Shown here: positions 21,293 to 32,481 of the stretch, piece by piece
Layout of the letters: each line of letters starts with the position of its first letter
Numbering within the stretch: position 1 is the stretch's first letter
Source of the DNA: STC-113 sp964553745
GTDB taxonomy: Bacteria; Patescibacteriota; Gracilibacteria; BD1-5; UBA2023
Assembly: GCA_964553745.1 (NCBI GenBank)
Contig: CAZKLD010000010.1
Span: 1-63,788, forward strand
Length of the DNA: 63,788 bases
Direction: 5' to 3'
Notes under the pieces: generated by a model
Database searches by the model: none
Told to the model about the DNA's origin: nothing
What the model saw: the letters and a program-made list of their open reading frames with translations, nothing else
Program-made: the position numbers and the translations under genes

Positions 21293-24200
21293 CTATTGAG
21301 GAACCATCATTTCCAATCACTGTTTCAGCGTAACTGTAGGAATTCAATTCGATTTCAGGTAATCCACATATGTCTGAAGATCTTCAGGTCTTGCGCCGTA
21401 TTGATCGTTTTGCTGATCGACCTGATGGAACATAAGGATGAGCCAAGTATGATTCGCTATGGCTGTCTGAGTCCATGATTCCCACTGTTCTGGAGTAGTA
21501 GTGTTATTCACCTGCTGAATCTTGAGCGCATATTTATCTGTAAGCATATTGTTGTATCACTCATCGACACTTCGTGCGCCTATATATCAAGCATCCTTTG
21601 TCGTCTGAATCACTGCGGCATTGTAATCTCCATACGGATACACAAACGTGTCAGATGGGGTGATGCCGACATTAATGAGATCCTGCCTTGAGGTGGCTAT
21701 CTCTGCAGACGCTTTCTCGGGAGTGAGCTGTGTAAGGAAAGGGTGTGTTTGAGTGTGAGAGCTTACTTCTTGTCCGCTTCTGTACATATCTTGGACCTGG
21801 GCCATATTCATATAATCCTGCGAAAGATCCAGATGGTGGTCGTCGGTCGTAAGCGAACCGATGGACGATATCCTATGGTAGATGGTTAAGGATTTTACAT
21901 TTGTCGGAGGAGTAAATGTGAATGATGCGATAGCCCAAGTAGGACTCGCTTTCACAGTACCCAGATCAACAATCTGTATCGTACCATTATTCAATGTGTA
22001 TTCCACAGTAACCGTAGTCGGAACTGTTGCGATGTATTGGTCGGTGAAATTATACATTTCGCCATTCGCTACAGTAGTGTTATTGAATTGCCATTTGGCA
22101 TCTCAGCTGGTGTAAGAGCTTATTGAAACCTTGCTAGCCTTTCCTCCTGAAACTCATGTGACAGGATATTCGAAAGCAGCATCATTGACACCGCTTTTTG
22201 AGCTAATCCAATCAGACGGATCATTTCAAGGGCTCACCACCTCAAATGATGGATTTGATATCCTGTTTGCATTTATTGCATTTTTCATTTCGTTGGTGAT
22301 GATGAAGAAGCTGCCCTTGAGTCCAGCTCAATTAAGGATCGGCAGTGCGTTATCGTATTGAGAGCCCCATCAGTCATCGAAAGTCAAAGATACCATGCCT
22401 GTCGGAAATCCATTAGGATCCACTCATCAGGAAGATCATGCTGAAGAGAGCCTTAGAGACATATTATCTACGGTCAGGCTTCATACGCTATTTACCAAAT
22501 GGAAGATTGTCATTTTCGCAACATCCGCGGGGATTGTCACTGTCTGTGTGGTAGTGACCCAGGTAGCGCTTGCGGGAAGATTTGAGACTATATCGACATA
22601 TATCAGCGTTCCGGTCGAAGTAGTAAAGCGTGCTGTGAGAGTGGATGTTGTGGTGGATATGTATTGGTCTGAAAATGTATATGCTTTTCAAGGAACGACC
22701 GCTACGTCTTCAAAATACCATTTAGCGTCACCATCAGTATATGCGCTGATATTGAGATCGGCTGCATTCAATCAGTCTATTCATGGTACAGGATATTTGA
22801 AGATGCTTGTGTTGGTTCCCCAGTTTCCAGTATACCAGTAATCAGGCAAGGCTCAGGTTCATGTTTCAAGCGAAGGGTTAAGGATGAGATTAGGGGCCAA
22901 GGGTTCTGTCGGAGCATTGAAGGTATTGAAATTCACTGGTGCCGCATTTCAGATATTACCAGCCTTATCCTGTGCATACACAGATATTGTATGAGAGCCA
23001 TTAAGGAGCGCTCCGGATGATAGATGAATGACAAAAGGTGCACTTGCTATCTGTCATATCACTTCATCTTTACCGTTCGTTACCGAGTAGTGCACAAACT
23101 CAACCCCTATGTTATCTGTAGCGGATATCGTAATGGAGCTAGTTCATGTGAGTATCGCTCAGTTCCGAGGAGAAGTTATCGAAACGACTGGCGCAATGGC
23201 ATCAGGCACGGGATTATTTACATTCACCTGAATCATTGAAGTTTTTCAGATGTTTTTCGCTAGGTCATATGCTTCCGCATATAGACTGTGAGATCAGTTC
23301 GTCAAAGTTGTGGAATCGATAGTCAGCGTATAGTCCGATAAAGATCAGGTCCCCACCGAACCGCTTCCGAATGGGATATTATCCACAAAAAACATCAATC
23401 ATGTGACTCAGACATTATCTGTTGCTGTAACCGAAAGTAAGACGGCACCTGAAATTGTCGCATTTGCAGGAGGCTCATTCCAAGCTGCGGTAGGCACGAT
23501 TATATCCGCAACCGAATTAGACACATTGATAGTGATTTCAGGAGATGTTCCTGAGTTCATTGCTGCATCACGTGCTTTTGCGATTATCTTGTGAGGTCAA
23601 TTCGTGATTCCGCTAAGAGTATTGAGGCTATATGAGTATGGGGCAGAAATGAGTTCTGGCCCGATTTCGACTCAGTCAAGCATATATCGCACTCCAGTAA
23701 TTCAGATGTTATCCGTTCAGCTTGAAGAAAGGATTACTGTACCTTTAACTACGGAATTATCTGCCGGAGAGATTAGAGATATGCTAGGAGCTTGTGTATC
23801 CGACATTATCTGCGGCAGGACATTTATAGTGATTTGCGCTGATATGGTGGAATTCCCTGCCGCATCACGAGCTTTGGCGGTCAGCGTGTGAAGTCCGTTT
23901 GTTACTCAGCTTAGGGAGAGATTGTGTACGTAAGGAGCCACTATGACTTCATTTCATATGCTTGCACCGTCTAGCATGAACTGGATTCATACGATTCATA
24001 CGTTATCAGATCAGGTCGCAGATATGGCGACGCTTCATGATGCGGAAGCATTGTTCTGAGGAGAGACTATTGAGACTGTCGGAGCCTGGGTGTCGGTAGA
24101 TCCTGTTCAGGTTCATGATCCCGGGAGCGATAGGGAGAAATTGTCCGTCTCAAGGTATCAGACCTTCTTCAGGAGGTGCAGGACGCTGACGGAAGAGACG

Positions 24201-25492
24201 TCGGACGGAACCGTGAAGGATTTGGAATACTTAACCCAAGACGGAGATGCCGGAAGATTGCCCAGATTCACATATGCATACCCATTGGAGGAAGTCTTGT
24301 ATTCGAGCGTTATGCTGGATATGACATCTGATCGGTAGTAGTCAGAGAAATCATAGGTCTTTCAAGGAGTTACGGGAACATGCTTGAAGAACCATTTCGC
24401 ATCTCATCTGGTATAGGATTTGACCTCTACCCTCATTCATGCGGATCATTCCTGCCCGGCAACGGGATAGGAGAAGACGGCAGTGTTGGTTCACCATTTG
24501 TCGGTAGCCCAATCAAGAGGGGCGGCCGGAATGGCAGAAGCCGTTTCGGCAGATGGGTTGGAGATGAGGTTGACAGTAGTAGGAGGAGGAGTGTCTGGAT
24601 TTGAGACTATTAAGGATATTGCAGCGGAAGTCGTACGATTTCATGCTGCATCGCGAGCCACGGCGGATATGGAATGAGATCAATTCGAGCTTTTTGCAGA
24701 ATCCCAAACATATCCGTAAGGAGCCGCTATGACTTCATTTCATATGCTTGCACCGTCTAGCATGAACTGGATTCATACGATTCATACGTTATCAGATCAG
24801 GTCGCAGATATGGCGACGCTTCATGATGCGGAAGCATTGTTCTGAGGAGAGACTATTGAGACTGTCGGAGCCTGGGTGTCGGTAGATCCTGTTCAGGTTC
24901 ATGATCCCGGGAGCGATAGGGAGAAATTGTCCGTCTCAAGGTATCAGACCTTCTTCAGGAGGTGCAGGACGCTGACGGAAGAGACGTCGGACGGAACCGT
25001 GAAGGATTTGGAATACTTAACCCAAGACGGAGATGCCGGAAGATTGCCCAGATTCACATATGCATACCCATTGGAGGAAGTCTTGTATTCGAGCGTTATG
25101 CTGGATATGACATCTGATCGGTAGTAGTCAGAGAAATCATAGGTCTTTCAAGGAGTTACGGGAACATGCTTGAAGAACCATTTCGCATCTCATCTGGTAT
25201 AGGATTTGACCTCTACCCTCATTCATGCGGATCATTCCTGCCCGGCAACGGGATAGGAGAAGACGGCAGTGTTGGTTCACCATTTGTCGGTAGCCCAATC
25301 AAGAGGGGCGGCCGGAATGGCAGAAGCCGTTTCGGCAGATGGGTTGGAGATGAGGTTGACAACATCTGCTGCACTGACTTTTGCGATAGGAGAAAATGCG
25401 AAAACAGCCATCACAAAAGCAAATAAAAGTAGACTTACATAATTTTTTCAGAAAAACATCTGCATGTTTTTTATTGATGTATTATTTTTCAT
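21293..25492 (-). CDS. Modular secreted polysaccharide deacetylase
   Basis: 1399 residues with a signal peptide. It carries a repeated beta-sandwich module of about 150 residues (opening NLISNPS, containing GDAKW and ending TDNFSL-like). The first two copies lie in a near-identical tandem DNA repeat. Ig-like units follow (APTVSIVSP ... VGIVGIQFMLDG ... AVARDAAGN). The catalytic domain is a NodB deacetylase with intact motifs: SLTFDDGWG near residue 1037 (its DDG glycine is UGA) and SSHTQTHP near 1246. A further copy of the module is inserted between these two motifs. Stop is TAG. Role: deacetylation of a cell-wall or extracellular glycan at the surface. The leader RNA lies directly upstream. 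Confidence 0.88.
23928..24575 (-). repeat. Tandem repeat unit, distal copy
   Basis: About 640 bases that match 24714-25361 almost perfectly (I noticed one difference, near 23939/24725), at an offset of 786 bases (262 codons), so the reading frame is kept. It encodes one beta-sandwich module plus the start of an Ig-like unit. The near identity points to a recent duplication or to conversion between copies. Confidence 0.85.
24714..25361 (-). repeat. Tandem repeat unit, proximal copy
   Basis: Second copy of the repeat described at 23928-24575. The 150 bases between the copies differ from the matching stretch that follows the distal copy, so the duplicated block has clear edges inside the gene. 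Confidence 0.85.
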
Positions 25493-25529
25493 AATTAATG
25501 AAATTAAAGGATAAAAAGACGATTGCGTA

Positions 25530-25658
25530 ATCAAAAAAATCCGACTAAACGCGCTGATTATCTAATCAACTATAGTCGGTTTCGCCATTGGTAAGAACAT
25601 GATAGATCAGGCGACCAAATACTACCCATCATGTACACCTCTATATGCCATTATTATA
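25530..25658 (-). ncRNA. Structured leader RNA with terminator, copy 2
   Basis: Reads on the minus strand into the modular deacetylase gene, whose ATG lies about 40 bases after the terminator. The first stem (25628-25634 / 25597-25603, ATCATGT / ACATGAT on the + strand) differs in sequence from the stem of copy 1 but pairs equally well. The loop text GTAGTATTTGGTCGCC, the tail CAATGGCGAAACCGACTA and the terminator stem (25573-25579 / 25541-25547) are conserved. The upstream block GGCATATAGAGGT also matches copy 1. Confidence 0.7.
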
Positions 25659-25789
25659 TTGATAAAGCCATCTTATTCAAAAAAGCACAAGTGAAGATAT
25701 TGTGTTATCCGTGATATTTATGTGAGAAAATCAATTGTTTGTTTTTGATTGTTTTTTTGATGATTTAGGATGATATTGAGTTAAAGAAG

Positions 25790-26850
25790 TAACCATCCAC
25801 CCTTCGTGCACCCCGACCGCCCGCCGGGCACCTTCCCTGTATCAAGGAAGGATAATTTATGATTAATCTTTCGCTATCAAAACCCCTAGCGGACCGAGGC
25901 ACGAGGCGAGTAGCGTACTGGGACAAGGACAATCAGTGATAGCGGGGTTTGGGGGCGGAATCGTCCGCGAAACCTCCTTATCTGGACATCCTGTAAGATA
26001 GCGTTTCCGACCCCAATGGTTTTTGCTACTTTTTTGCATAAAAAAGTATGAGATGTGTATATCATTAATGGATAATGATGGGTTGGATGATTCTTGAAAA
26101 ATGATTATTCTCTTTAATCATCTATGATTAATCAACTACTTTTGCTGTCAAAAGTAGGCAGCATCCCCCCATTTGTCATCCTCGGGCTTGACCCGGGGAT
26201 CCATCTCATTAATCATTCTCGTCATGCGTCATCGTTAGTCATCTGCAATTCTTCTATGAATAATCATTAATCAGCTACTTTTGCTGTCAAAAGTAGGCAA
26301 AACCATTAGGGGGACTGGCTATTCCGGTCATACTTCTGATGCCTAGATGAGTCCTGTTATGCTTGGACACACCATTCCCCCTAAGACCCTTCCTTCACTC
26401 CTGCTGGTAGCGAGAATAATGAAGCCCTTCCGCTCCGCACGGGTCCATGAATAATGATGATAATGATTATAACCCATCCGCCCTATCGGGCACCTTCCCT
26501 AAATTAGGGAAGGAATAAATTAGTCCTCCTTGCAAATAGGGGTTTGGGGACGGACAGCCTGTCAGCGCAGGCGGAGCCGGAGCCAATACGGAGCGTAGCG
26601 GAGTGAGTCTCTGCCGGTCCCCAATGCTTTTTGCATACTTTTTTGCATAAAAAAGTATGCTGTTGAAATCATTAATGAGTCATGATTAAGATGAAGGGTG
26701 AAATAATGATTAATGAACCTGGATTGCCACGCTCCGCTCGCAATGACGAGACATTAATGAGATGGATCCTGAAACAAGTTCAGGATGACAGTATAATAAT
26801 GATTAATGAGGTGGATTCCCGATCAAGCCGGGAATGACAATAATGGTGAT
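25790..26850. repeat. Intergenic repeat cluster 4
   Basis: No gene is seen. In order: a GGGCACCTTCCCT hairpin repeat, an A element (about 25883-26050), the opening hairpin of a B element (about 26132-26160), a CTCGGGCTTGACCCGGGGAT palindrome, a full B element (about 26275-26450), another GGCACCTTCCC repeat, a C element (about 26524-26659), and several mini-palindromes. This is the densest cluster in the window. Confidence 0.8.
26524..26659. repeat. C element, copy 1
   Basis: About 135 bases: AAATAGGGGTTTGGGGACGG, then GGCGGAGCCGGAGCCAATAC and GAGTCTCTGCCGGTCCCCAA, then the CATACTTTTTT / AAAAAAGTATG hairpin also found at the end of A elements. A near-identical copy lies at 63540-63675. Confidence 0.8.
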
Positions 26851-26923
26851 TAATGGATAATAGAAATAAGATTAAAAAATTCACAAAAAAAAATTAATGG
26901 ATATAATATTAAAATATCTGATT

Positions 26924-27199
26924 ATGAAAAATAAGAATATGGAGATTAAGAATAGGAATGATGATCTGCTGCATGGCGTAACACTATCAATGATAATGGA
27001 TTTTTTGATTGAGGAATATTGATTCGAAAGACTGAGCGAAATGATCAGGATAAATTGCTTTAAGAGCAATCCCAGCAAGGAATCATCGCTGAAATTCCTG
27101 AGAAAGACTGAATGGGTAAGGCTTCAGGTACAGTGACTTTATGTAAGGACAATTATAGAAAAGGAGAGGTCAGATAACCAAAAACATTATGAAGAATAA
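26924..27199 (+). CDS. VF530-family (DUF2132) DNA-binding protein
   Basis: 91 residues from the ATG at 26924; an in-frame ATG at 26897 would add nine. It matches the small VF530 family closely: DDLLHGVTLSMIMDFL, EEYGFERLSEMIRINCF, then KSNPSKESSLKFLRKTEW. VF530 has a PAIRED-like fold and is presumed to bind DNA. The gene is full length and its stop codon overlaps the start of the M23 peptidase gene by 11 bases, so the two are probably cotranscribed. Function in the cell is unknown. Confidence 0.88.
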
Positions 27200-27869
27200 T
27201 ATTTCCATTTGAGCTTTCATAGCGATTTTTTTTATTGCGGGAATATCGATTTTTTTTACATTGAATTGATCTGGTCATAGTGAAATAAAGAGCTCGGTAA
27301 GCGATTCATGATGAACAGCAGACATTAAAGCTAAAACAGGAGCCATCGGGCCTGTTGCTACTGACGATAAATTTCCCGATCCCATCACCAACGCCTCCAA
27401 AAGAGTAACAAAGAAATTTTTCTGAATAAAAGTTTCCCCCTGACATTCTCCAATCAGCCCAGAAAAATTCAGATGATATCACACTTGAACAGATTTTGAG
27501 ATAACGCCAGCCGAAAATGATTTGCCGGTTAAGGTTTATTCCATATGCAGCTGACCGTTGCTGATGAAGAGGCTTGCAGCCTGATATTGAGGTGTAGCGG
27601 TCCAGAAATGCAAACTTACCGGAAAAGTTGTTACCGTGACATATTGACATCTTAAGCTGGACAGCATTATCCCGATAAGGAAGCAGGAGATGAAAGCATG
27701 ACAAGAATTATGAGTTTTATGAAAATGATTCAGCGCAGAAACATGAGGAGAAAGGAAACACCTGCATCTGGGAATACATTTCTGAGATTCTATAAACATA
27801 AAATGATATGTTGACACAAAGGCCGAATTGGAAGATTGGATGGATGTCAGTTCTCTTTTGAGCAAATAA
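27189..27869 (+). CDS. M23-type (LytM-like) peptidase
   Basis: 226 residues with an N-terminal TM or signal segment. The LytM metal site is present: GYHTGTDFEI near residue 98 (HxxxD, its first Gly being UGA) and HLHLGIH near residue 192 (HxH), with the intervening strand VVTVTYGHLK. Such enzymes cut peptide cross-links in peptidoglycan during growth or division. The order VF530-M23 with overlapping ends is tight. A terminator follows immediately. Full length for a minimal M23 protein. Confidence 0.88.
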
Positions 27870-27876
27870 TCTCTTA

Positions 27877-27910
27877 AACAGGAAACTCAGGTTTCCTGTT
27901 TTTTTATTTT
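27877..27910 (+). terminator. Terminator after the M23 gene
   Basis: AAACAGGAAAC / GTTTCCTGTTT stem, TCAG loop and a T run, 8 bases after the stop codon. Confidence 0.9.
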
Positions 27911-28026
27911 TTGATATAAATGGGAATATTGGCCATGAAAAGCAAAAGCACTTGAAAACATCCTTAAATCTGATACAATGAGCCAATTCTTGAAATTCAA
28001 AATATTTATCACTTAATTCCTTTTAT

Positions 28027-28929
28027 ATGAGAGCAATCCGAATAAACATAAAACCGACAATGGCGATAATAATGGCTTTCCTGATTACGATAGTCCCTGC
28101 AATGGCGGCTAGTTGAGATTTTACAGATATAAGCACCTCATTCGCCAAAGAAGATATCGTGGATTTTGCAAATAGATGATTCATCAGATGATTTGACGAT
28201 GGCACCTTCAGGCCTGAGAATACGACAACCAGGGCAGAATTCCTAGCCCTTAGCATGAAAGCGCTTGGAAAACCTGTAGACGAACTCCTGATGACAACCT
28301 GATATGCTGATGTTCCGATGGAGTGGATGATAAAATATGTGGAGAAGGCAAGACAATATGGGATAAATTGAGAGATAATCGATGGAAAACCAGTCTTCCG
28401 GCCCGATGATGCTATTACCAGAGCCGAAGCATTGGCCATGCTTCTGAATATCTCTTGAATCAAGACTCCATCTCAGGCAATCTCAAGCTTTTCTGATGTG
28501 AAGATGGCTTGGATGATAAGATATGTGGAGAAGGCAAAAGAGATATGACTTATAAGCGGTCAGAATATGAATTGAAATCTCATATTCCGTCCAGATGACT
28601 CGATAACCAGAGCGGAGGCGGTAAGGATTATAAAAAATACTGAAACTTATCTGATTTCGCAAAGAGCTCAAGCGCAGACTTCAACTGTAAACATATTGAA
28701 CTTTTCTTTTCTTCCTGAAACCATAACTATCAGGGCATGAGACACAATAAGATGGAAGAATAGCGATCCGCAAGCTCATCAGATTTCATTCTCAGATTGA
28801 AGAGTTCAGGTCACAAGCTGAATAATTGATGTCGAAAGCCAATATGCATATACCTTCAGGAATGCCTGAACTGTAGATTACACTTGTGCGATCCACCCCA
28901 ATATGAAGTGAAAGATAATCATTAAATAA
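28027..28929 (+). CDS. SLH-anchored cupredoxin
   Basis: 300 residues: a signal peptide, three SLH domains (about residues 35-200; FADVPMEWMIKYVEKA-like helices, FRPDDAITRAEA), then a cupredoxin domain at about 205-300. The type-1 copper ligands are all visible: His in PQAHQISF, then Cys, His and Met in TCAIHPNM near residues 287-293. An extracytoplasmic blue-copper protein held on the wall by its own SLH domains would serve electron transfer or copper binding at the surface. UGA encodes glycines such as RAGDTIRW and MKGKI. The next gene follows after only seven bases. Confidence 0.9.
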
Positions 28930-28936
28930 TGCACTG

Positions 28937-30082
28937 GTGAAAATCAATCTTCCATACATAAGCTTTCCAAAATTTGCACTTTTTTTCACGATCATTTTTT
29001 CTGTGACCTTGTTCATTCAGATGTGATTCGATTTTCCCGAAGCAGAGAAAAATTCTAAAATAGACTACATAGGCAGAAGCCCGGAATCAATAAGTGATAC
29101 TGGCAAGCAGATAAAGGTAATTTCGGACAAATTGGAAAAATGAGACTACTGAGATGAACATTGATGACATTGGTGAGATTTATTATCTCATGCGTTCTAT
29201 GCATATTCCTTAGTAAACATTTATCTTCAAGATAAAACAGATGAGGAATTCAGGAAATTTGCCTCTTCAGAAATCGAATCGGCATATGAATATACGATAA
29301 CCGATTGAAGAGATAACTTCACCAATAATACAAAAATCCCCTATTGAATAATCTATCAGTGAAATAAAAATCAGATTTTGGCTTCTCTTATCATAATCTG
29401 AAAAGACGAGTACAAGAAAGAGTTCTACGAGAATAGCGATTGGCTTGCATCAGAATTGGAAAAATCCAGAGAATTCAGCTGAGAGTCCTATGAGGAGCTA
29501 TGATGGTATGTCGATAACATAAATGCATATTACAGCCTATACCTCGCCGATATGCTGAGGATAAAATCATGAGAACCTAAAAAATATGATTGGCTGATAA
29601 AAAACTGGCTAAGATGAATGAATAAGCATATTGACAATAAATGAATAATTGTGGCGGAAGCCTACAGCGTATGAACATGACTCAATCAGTCCAGGTGATG
29701 TGCGCAAGCCTGGGTGCTTGCCTATCTCTATGAGATAGATAAAGCCAGCTTCGATAAGCAGTATGATCTTTTCAACAGATATTTCTTCGATGAGAAAATG
29801 TCGCTCTGATTGGTAAGGGATGTTCCGAAATGAGAAAAACTTGAGAACTTATTCCTGGCCTGACCGTCGCTATTCTGATACAGCTCTTCTGCCACCGCGC
29901 TATCATTGCCATTATATCGGCTCGCTAGAGATGAACATAAATTTCAGAAAATCCTTAAGACGCTGGAATTCCTGCTCTCTTACGATCTGGAAAAATGAGA
30001 TTATACTTCATGGAAATCCACTCTGCTGAGCAGCCTGCTTCTGTGGTGAAAAACGCACACTTCTTGGTGAGACAAAATTTAA
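28937..30082 (+). CDS. Unknown extracytoplasmic protein
   Basis: 381 residues from a GTG start (no ATG is available in this frame before residue 29). An N-terminal TM or signal segment (FALFFTIIFSVTLFIQM) is followed by a mainly helical protein rich in Trp and Tyr, with repeated short helices (NAYYSLYLADM, CAQAWVLAYLYEI, SATALSLPLYRLA). This layout suggests an alpha/alpha-barrel fold, but I cannot name a family. It is probably cotranscribed with the SLH-cupredoxin gene and may act outside the membrane with it. Stop is TAA; EngB follows. Confidence 0.6.
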
Positions 30083-30151
30083 TGCTCTAATCATAATCCA
30101 ATTTGACGATATTGCATTTAAACATATACTTGCCCGGTAATTTTTAAAGAA

Positions 30152-30742
30152 ATGACAATGAAAATAGATGAAGTAAAGTTCCTGAAAAGCATAGTGGAAT
30201 TCGAAGAGGAGCTATCTCCGATGAAAAGGGAAATCAAAAGTTCTCAAGTTTTTTTCTTGGGCCGATCTAACGTGGGAAAATCCTCGATTATAAACTCGCT
30301 TCTCGGAAATAAGAATCTTGCACATTCAAGCGCGAAAGCAGGTAAGACCAGGACAATAAATTTCTTTAAGGTTAATAAGAATTTCATGTGCCTTGACTTC
30401 CCAGGATACTGATATGCCAGATGATGAAAAGAGAATCAAGAGAGGCTGAGAGATATGATTCTCGAGTTCCTAGAGAAAAGCCTTAATGAAAAAACCAAGA
30501 TAATCGTCATCATGGATTCTTTCGTGTGACCGACTGAGCAGGATATAGAAGTATTCTCCTATCTTACAGACAAGGATTTAGATATTCTAGTCGTACTGAA
30601 TAAAGTAGACAAGATAAATCAGAAAGAACTCGAAGCGACAAAAAAGAAACTCACCGAGACTTTCGGAAACATCCCTTATATCTTGTATTCTTGCAAGAAT
30701 AACAAATATAGAGACGAGGCGCTAAAAGCGATTTTCGGATAA
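30152..30742 (+). CDS. engB: Ribosome biogenesis GTPase EngB (YihA/YsxC)
   Basis: 196 residues, full length. G1 is GRSNVGKSS near residue 37, G2 is KAGKTRTINF, G3 is DFPGYGYARGGKE near 83 with three UGA glycines, G4 is NKVDKI near 149 and G5 is SCKNN near 180. The GYGYA after G3 is invariant in EngB, which makes this one of the best single proofs that UGA is glycine here. EngB helps assemble the large ribosomal subunit. Two in-frame ATGs lie at the start (30152 and 30158); the first was used. A terminator follows. Confidence 0.95.
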
Positions 30743-30759
30743 TGCAGATTTCAAACGCC

Positions 30760-30792
30760 AAAAAACACCACAGAAATGTGGTGTTTTTTTAT
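30760..30792. terminator. Bidirectional terminator
   Basis: AAAAAACACCACA / TGTGGTGTTTTTT with a GAAA loop, between engB and the convergent minus-strand cluster. Confidence 0.9.
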
Positions 30793-30845
30793 CGTCCGCT
30801 CAGTGCAAGAGGGCCGATAATCGTAAAAATTAAACGGGCTCTTAT

Positions 30846-30995
30846 TTAATTTGGCATTGGCGGTGGAGCTTCTTTTTTTGCGCAGTTATATTTTCTGACA
30901 GAAGTGCATTCATTATCTTTTGAAATTATATCAAGCGCGTAGAATACAGTTGAGAGAATCAAAGCAATTGTCAGTATGATTGAGATATTTTTCAT
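30846..30995 (-). CDS. Small exported peptide
   Basis: 49 residues: a hydrophobic signal (ISIILTIALILSTVFYAL), two Cys (NECTSVRKYNCAKK) and a Pro-rich end. Its ATG lies right at the stop codon of the reductase fusion gene, so the two are probably translated from one mRNA. It contains no UGA, which gives little information in so short a frame. Possibly an exported partner of the redox complex or a small membrane subunit. I know no family. Confidence 0.55.
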   Translation of the reverse strand: MKNISIILTIALILSTVFYALDIISKDNECTSVRKYNCAKKEAPPPMPN

Positions 30996-30996
30996 A

Positions 30997-32388
30997 TTAA
31001 TATTTTTCAAAATAAACCCTTGTGTATCATTTTTCTTGCAGAGTGGATATGAGCGCTTCTGACATTGCAGGATTTCAACAGATATAGAATTCCGTATCTT
31101 TTGAGAAATCTGAATGCAATATGCTTATCCTTCATTTTCTGTACTTCCCAGAATCCTCTTTCAGATCAGAGCAATAAATATTCAGATCCAGTCCTGGAAT
31201 GACTGATAATTCACGCTCATAGAACACATCATCCAAACCTCTCACTCAGAAATGAAGTGTATTTTTTGAACTTTTTGCATATGAAAGCATATAGACTATA
31301 GGAGAAATTCCGGTTCAAGTTACCAAGAAAACCTTGTCATTCGGAGTGTCCTGAAGCACGAATTCTCAGTAGAATCATCCTAGTAGGACCTTGTCATCAG
31401 TCTTCAATTTTCTTAATAACTTTCATCACCTTCAGTTCTCCGACACTTTTATGCAGAATTTAACGATTCAATCCACATATGATACGACAGAATATGAGCG
31501 TATGAATTCACCTTCATCGTCCGTCCAAATAAATTTTCCGAATTGTCAGGGCTTGATGAAAAATGACATGTTGGAGAAAATCGATAATTCCATAACATCT
31601 TTTGTCAGCATTTTTTTCTCGACAACCCTGAATTCAAATGTTTCTTGGCTTAGAATATTGGCATCTCATCAAATCTTCATGAATTGAGCTTTTGAGACTC
31701 AGCATATAGGACATCTCCAAGAGTCTGGAATATCCTCGAATTGGGTTCATGCTACGATTCAGGAATCAGGATCTCCGAGCTCAGGATCATAGATAAATCA
31801 GCAAGGAACGCATAAATATCTTAATTTTCATCATGTAACCATGGCTCATGAACCACTCTTGAGATAAGCTACAGTCCTCAATAGGACCAATGTAGAAATC
31901 GTTACGATATAGAATTCTTCAAATCGTGATGCAAAAGCAACATGAATAGCCACTATGACAAAAAGCGGATATGCTAGCGACTGGAGTTTTTTCCAAAATT
32001 CTTTTAGCAGATTCACGCTGTAATTATTTGAAGTAATTCAGAGGAATATCATAATTATCATAGCGATAACGCCAGTTATGATATCCATTTCCATGAAATG
32101 CTCAGACACAAAAAAAGTATGAGAATAAACATATTCGAGGTAGAAATAGATTCCAGCATGGACAAGAGCCATATAAAATGACAGGATTCACATTACTCTT
32201 CTGTATGGCAGAAGCTTCTGGCTCATTCCCAGTTTAAGGAGCGGGGTGATTGCAAGAGAGAATATGATATAGAGATAAGCCACCCTTCAAAAATCCCTCA
32301 ATGCCAAATTGATTTCTCAGGTGTGAGTATAATCAAAAAGGAAATAAAGGATCATTCACGGAATTGCAGCAAGGAAATATTTCTTCAT
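30997..32388 (-). CDS. Ferric-reductase-like / rubredoxin / FNR fusion
   Basis: 463 residues with three parts. Residues 1-180: five or six TM helices of the YedZ/ferric-reductase type, with His at GDYTHTG-like and LVHAG positions and later IHVAF (heme ligands). Residues about 190-235: a rubredoxin with both Cys pairs (CVPCGFIYDP and CPICG). Residues about 250-463: a ferredoxin-NADP reductase-like flavin/NAD domain (IRSYSVVS, VTGTGISPI, YICGNPAM). The chain could pass electrons from NAD(P)H through FAD and the rubredoxin iron to membrane heme. Together with the ApbE gene upstream this looks like a membrane redox unit. The electron acceptor is unknown. Confidence 0.85.
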
Positions 32389-32481
32389 TAAATGAATTTA
32401 TCTTATAAGATTACGCAAAATCGGGAAACATTGTATGCAAAAAATAATTTTTACAATCAGTTTTCTCATATGCTCTCTTTT

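Noticed and set aside
24090..25124. Two identical 82-residue frames on the + strand
   Set aside because: They are shadows of the tandem duplication inside the minus-strand deacetylase gene.
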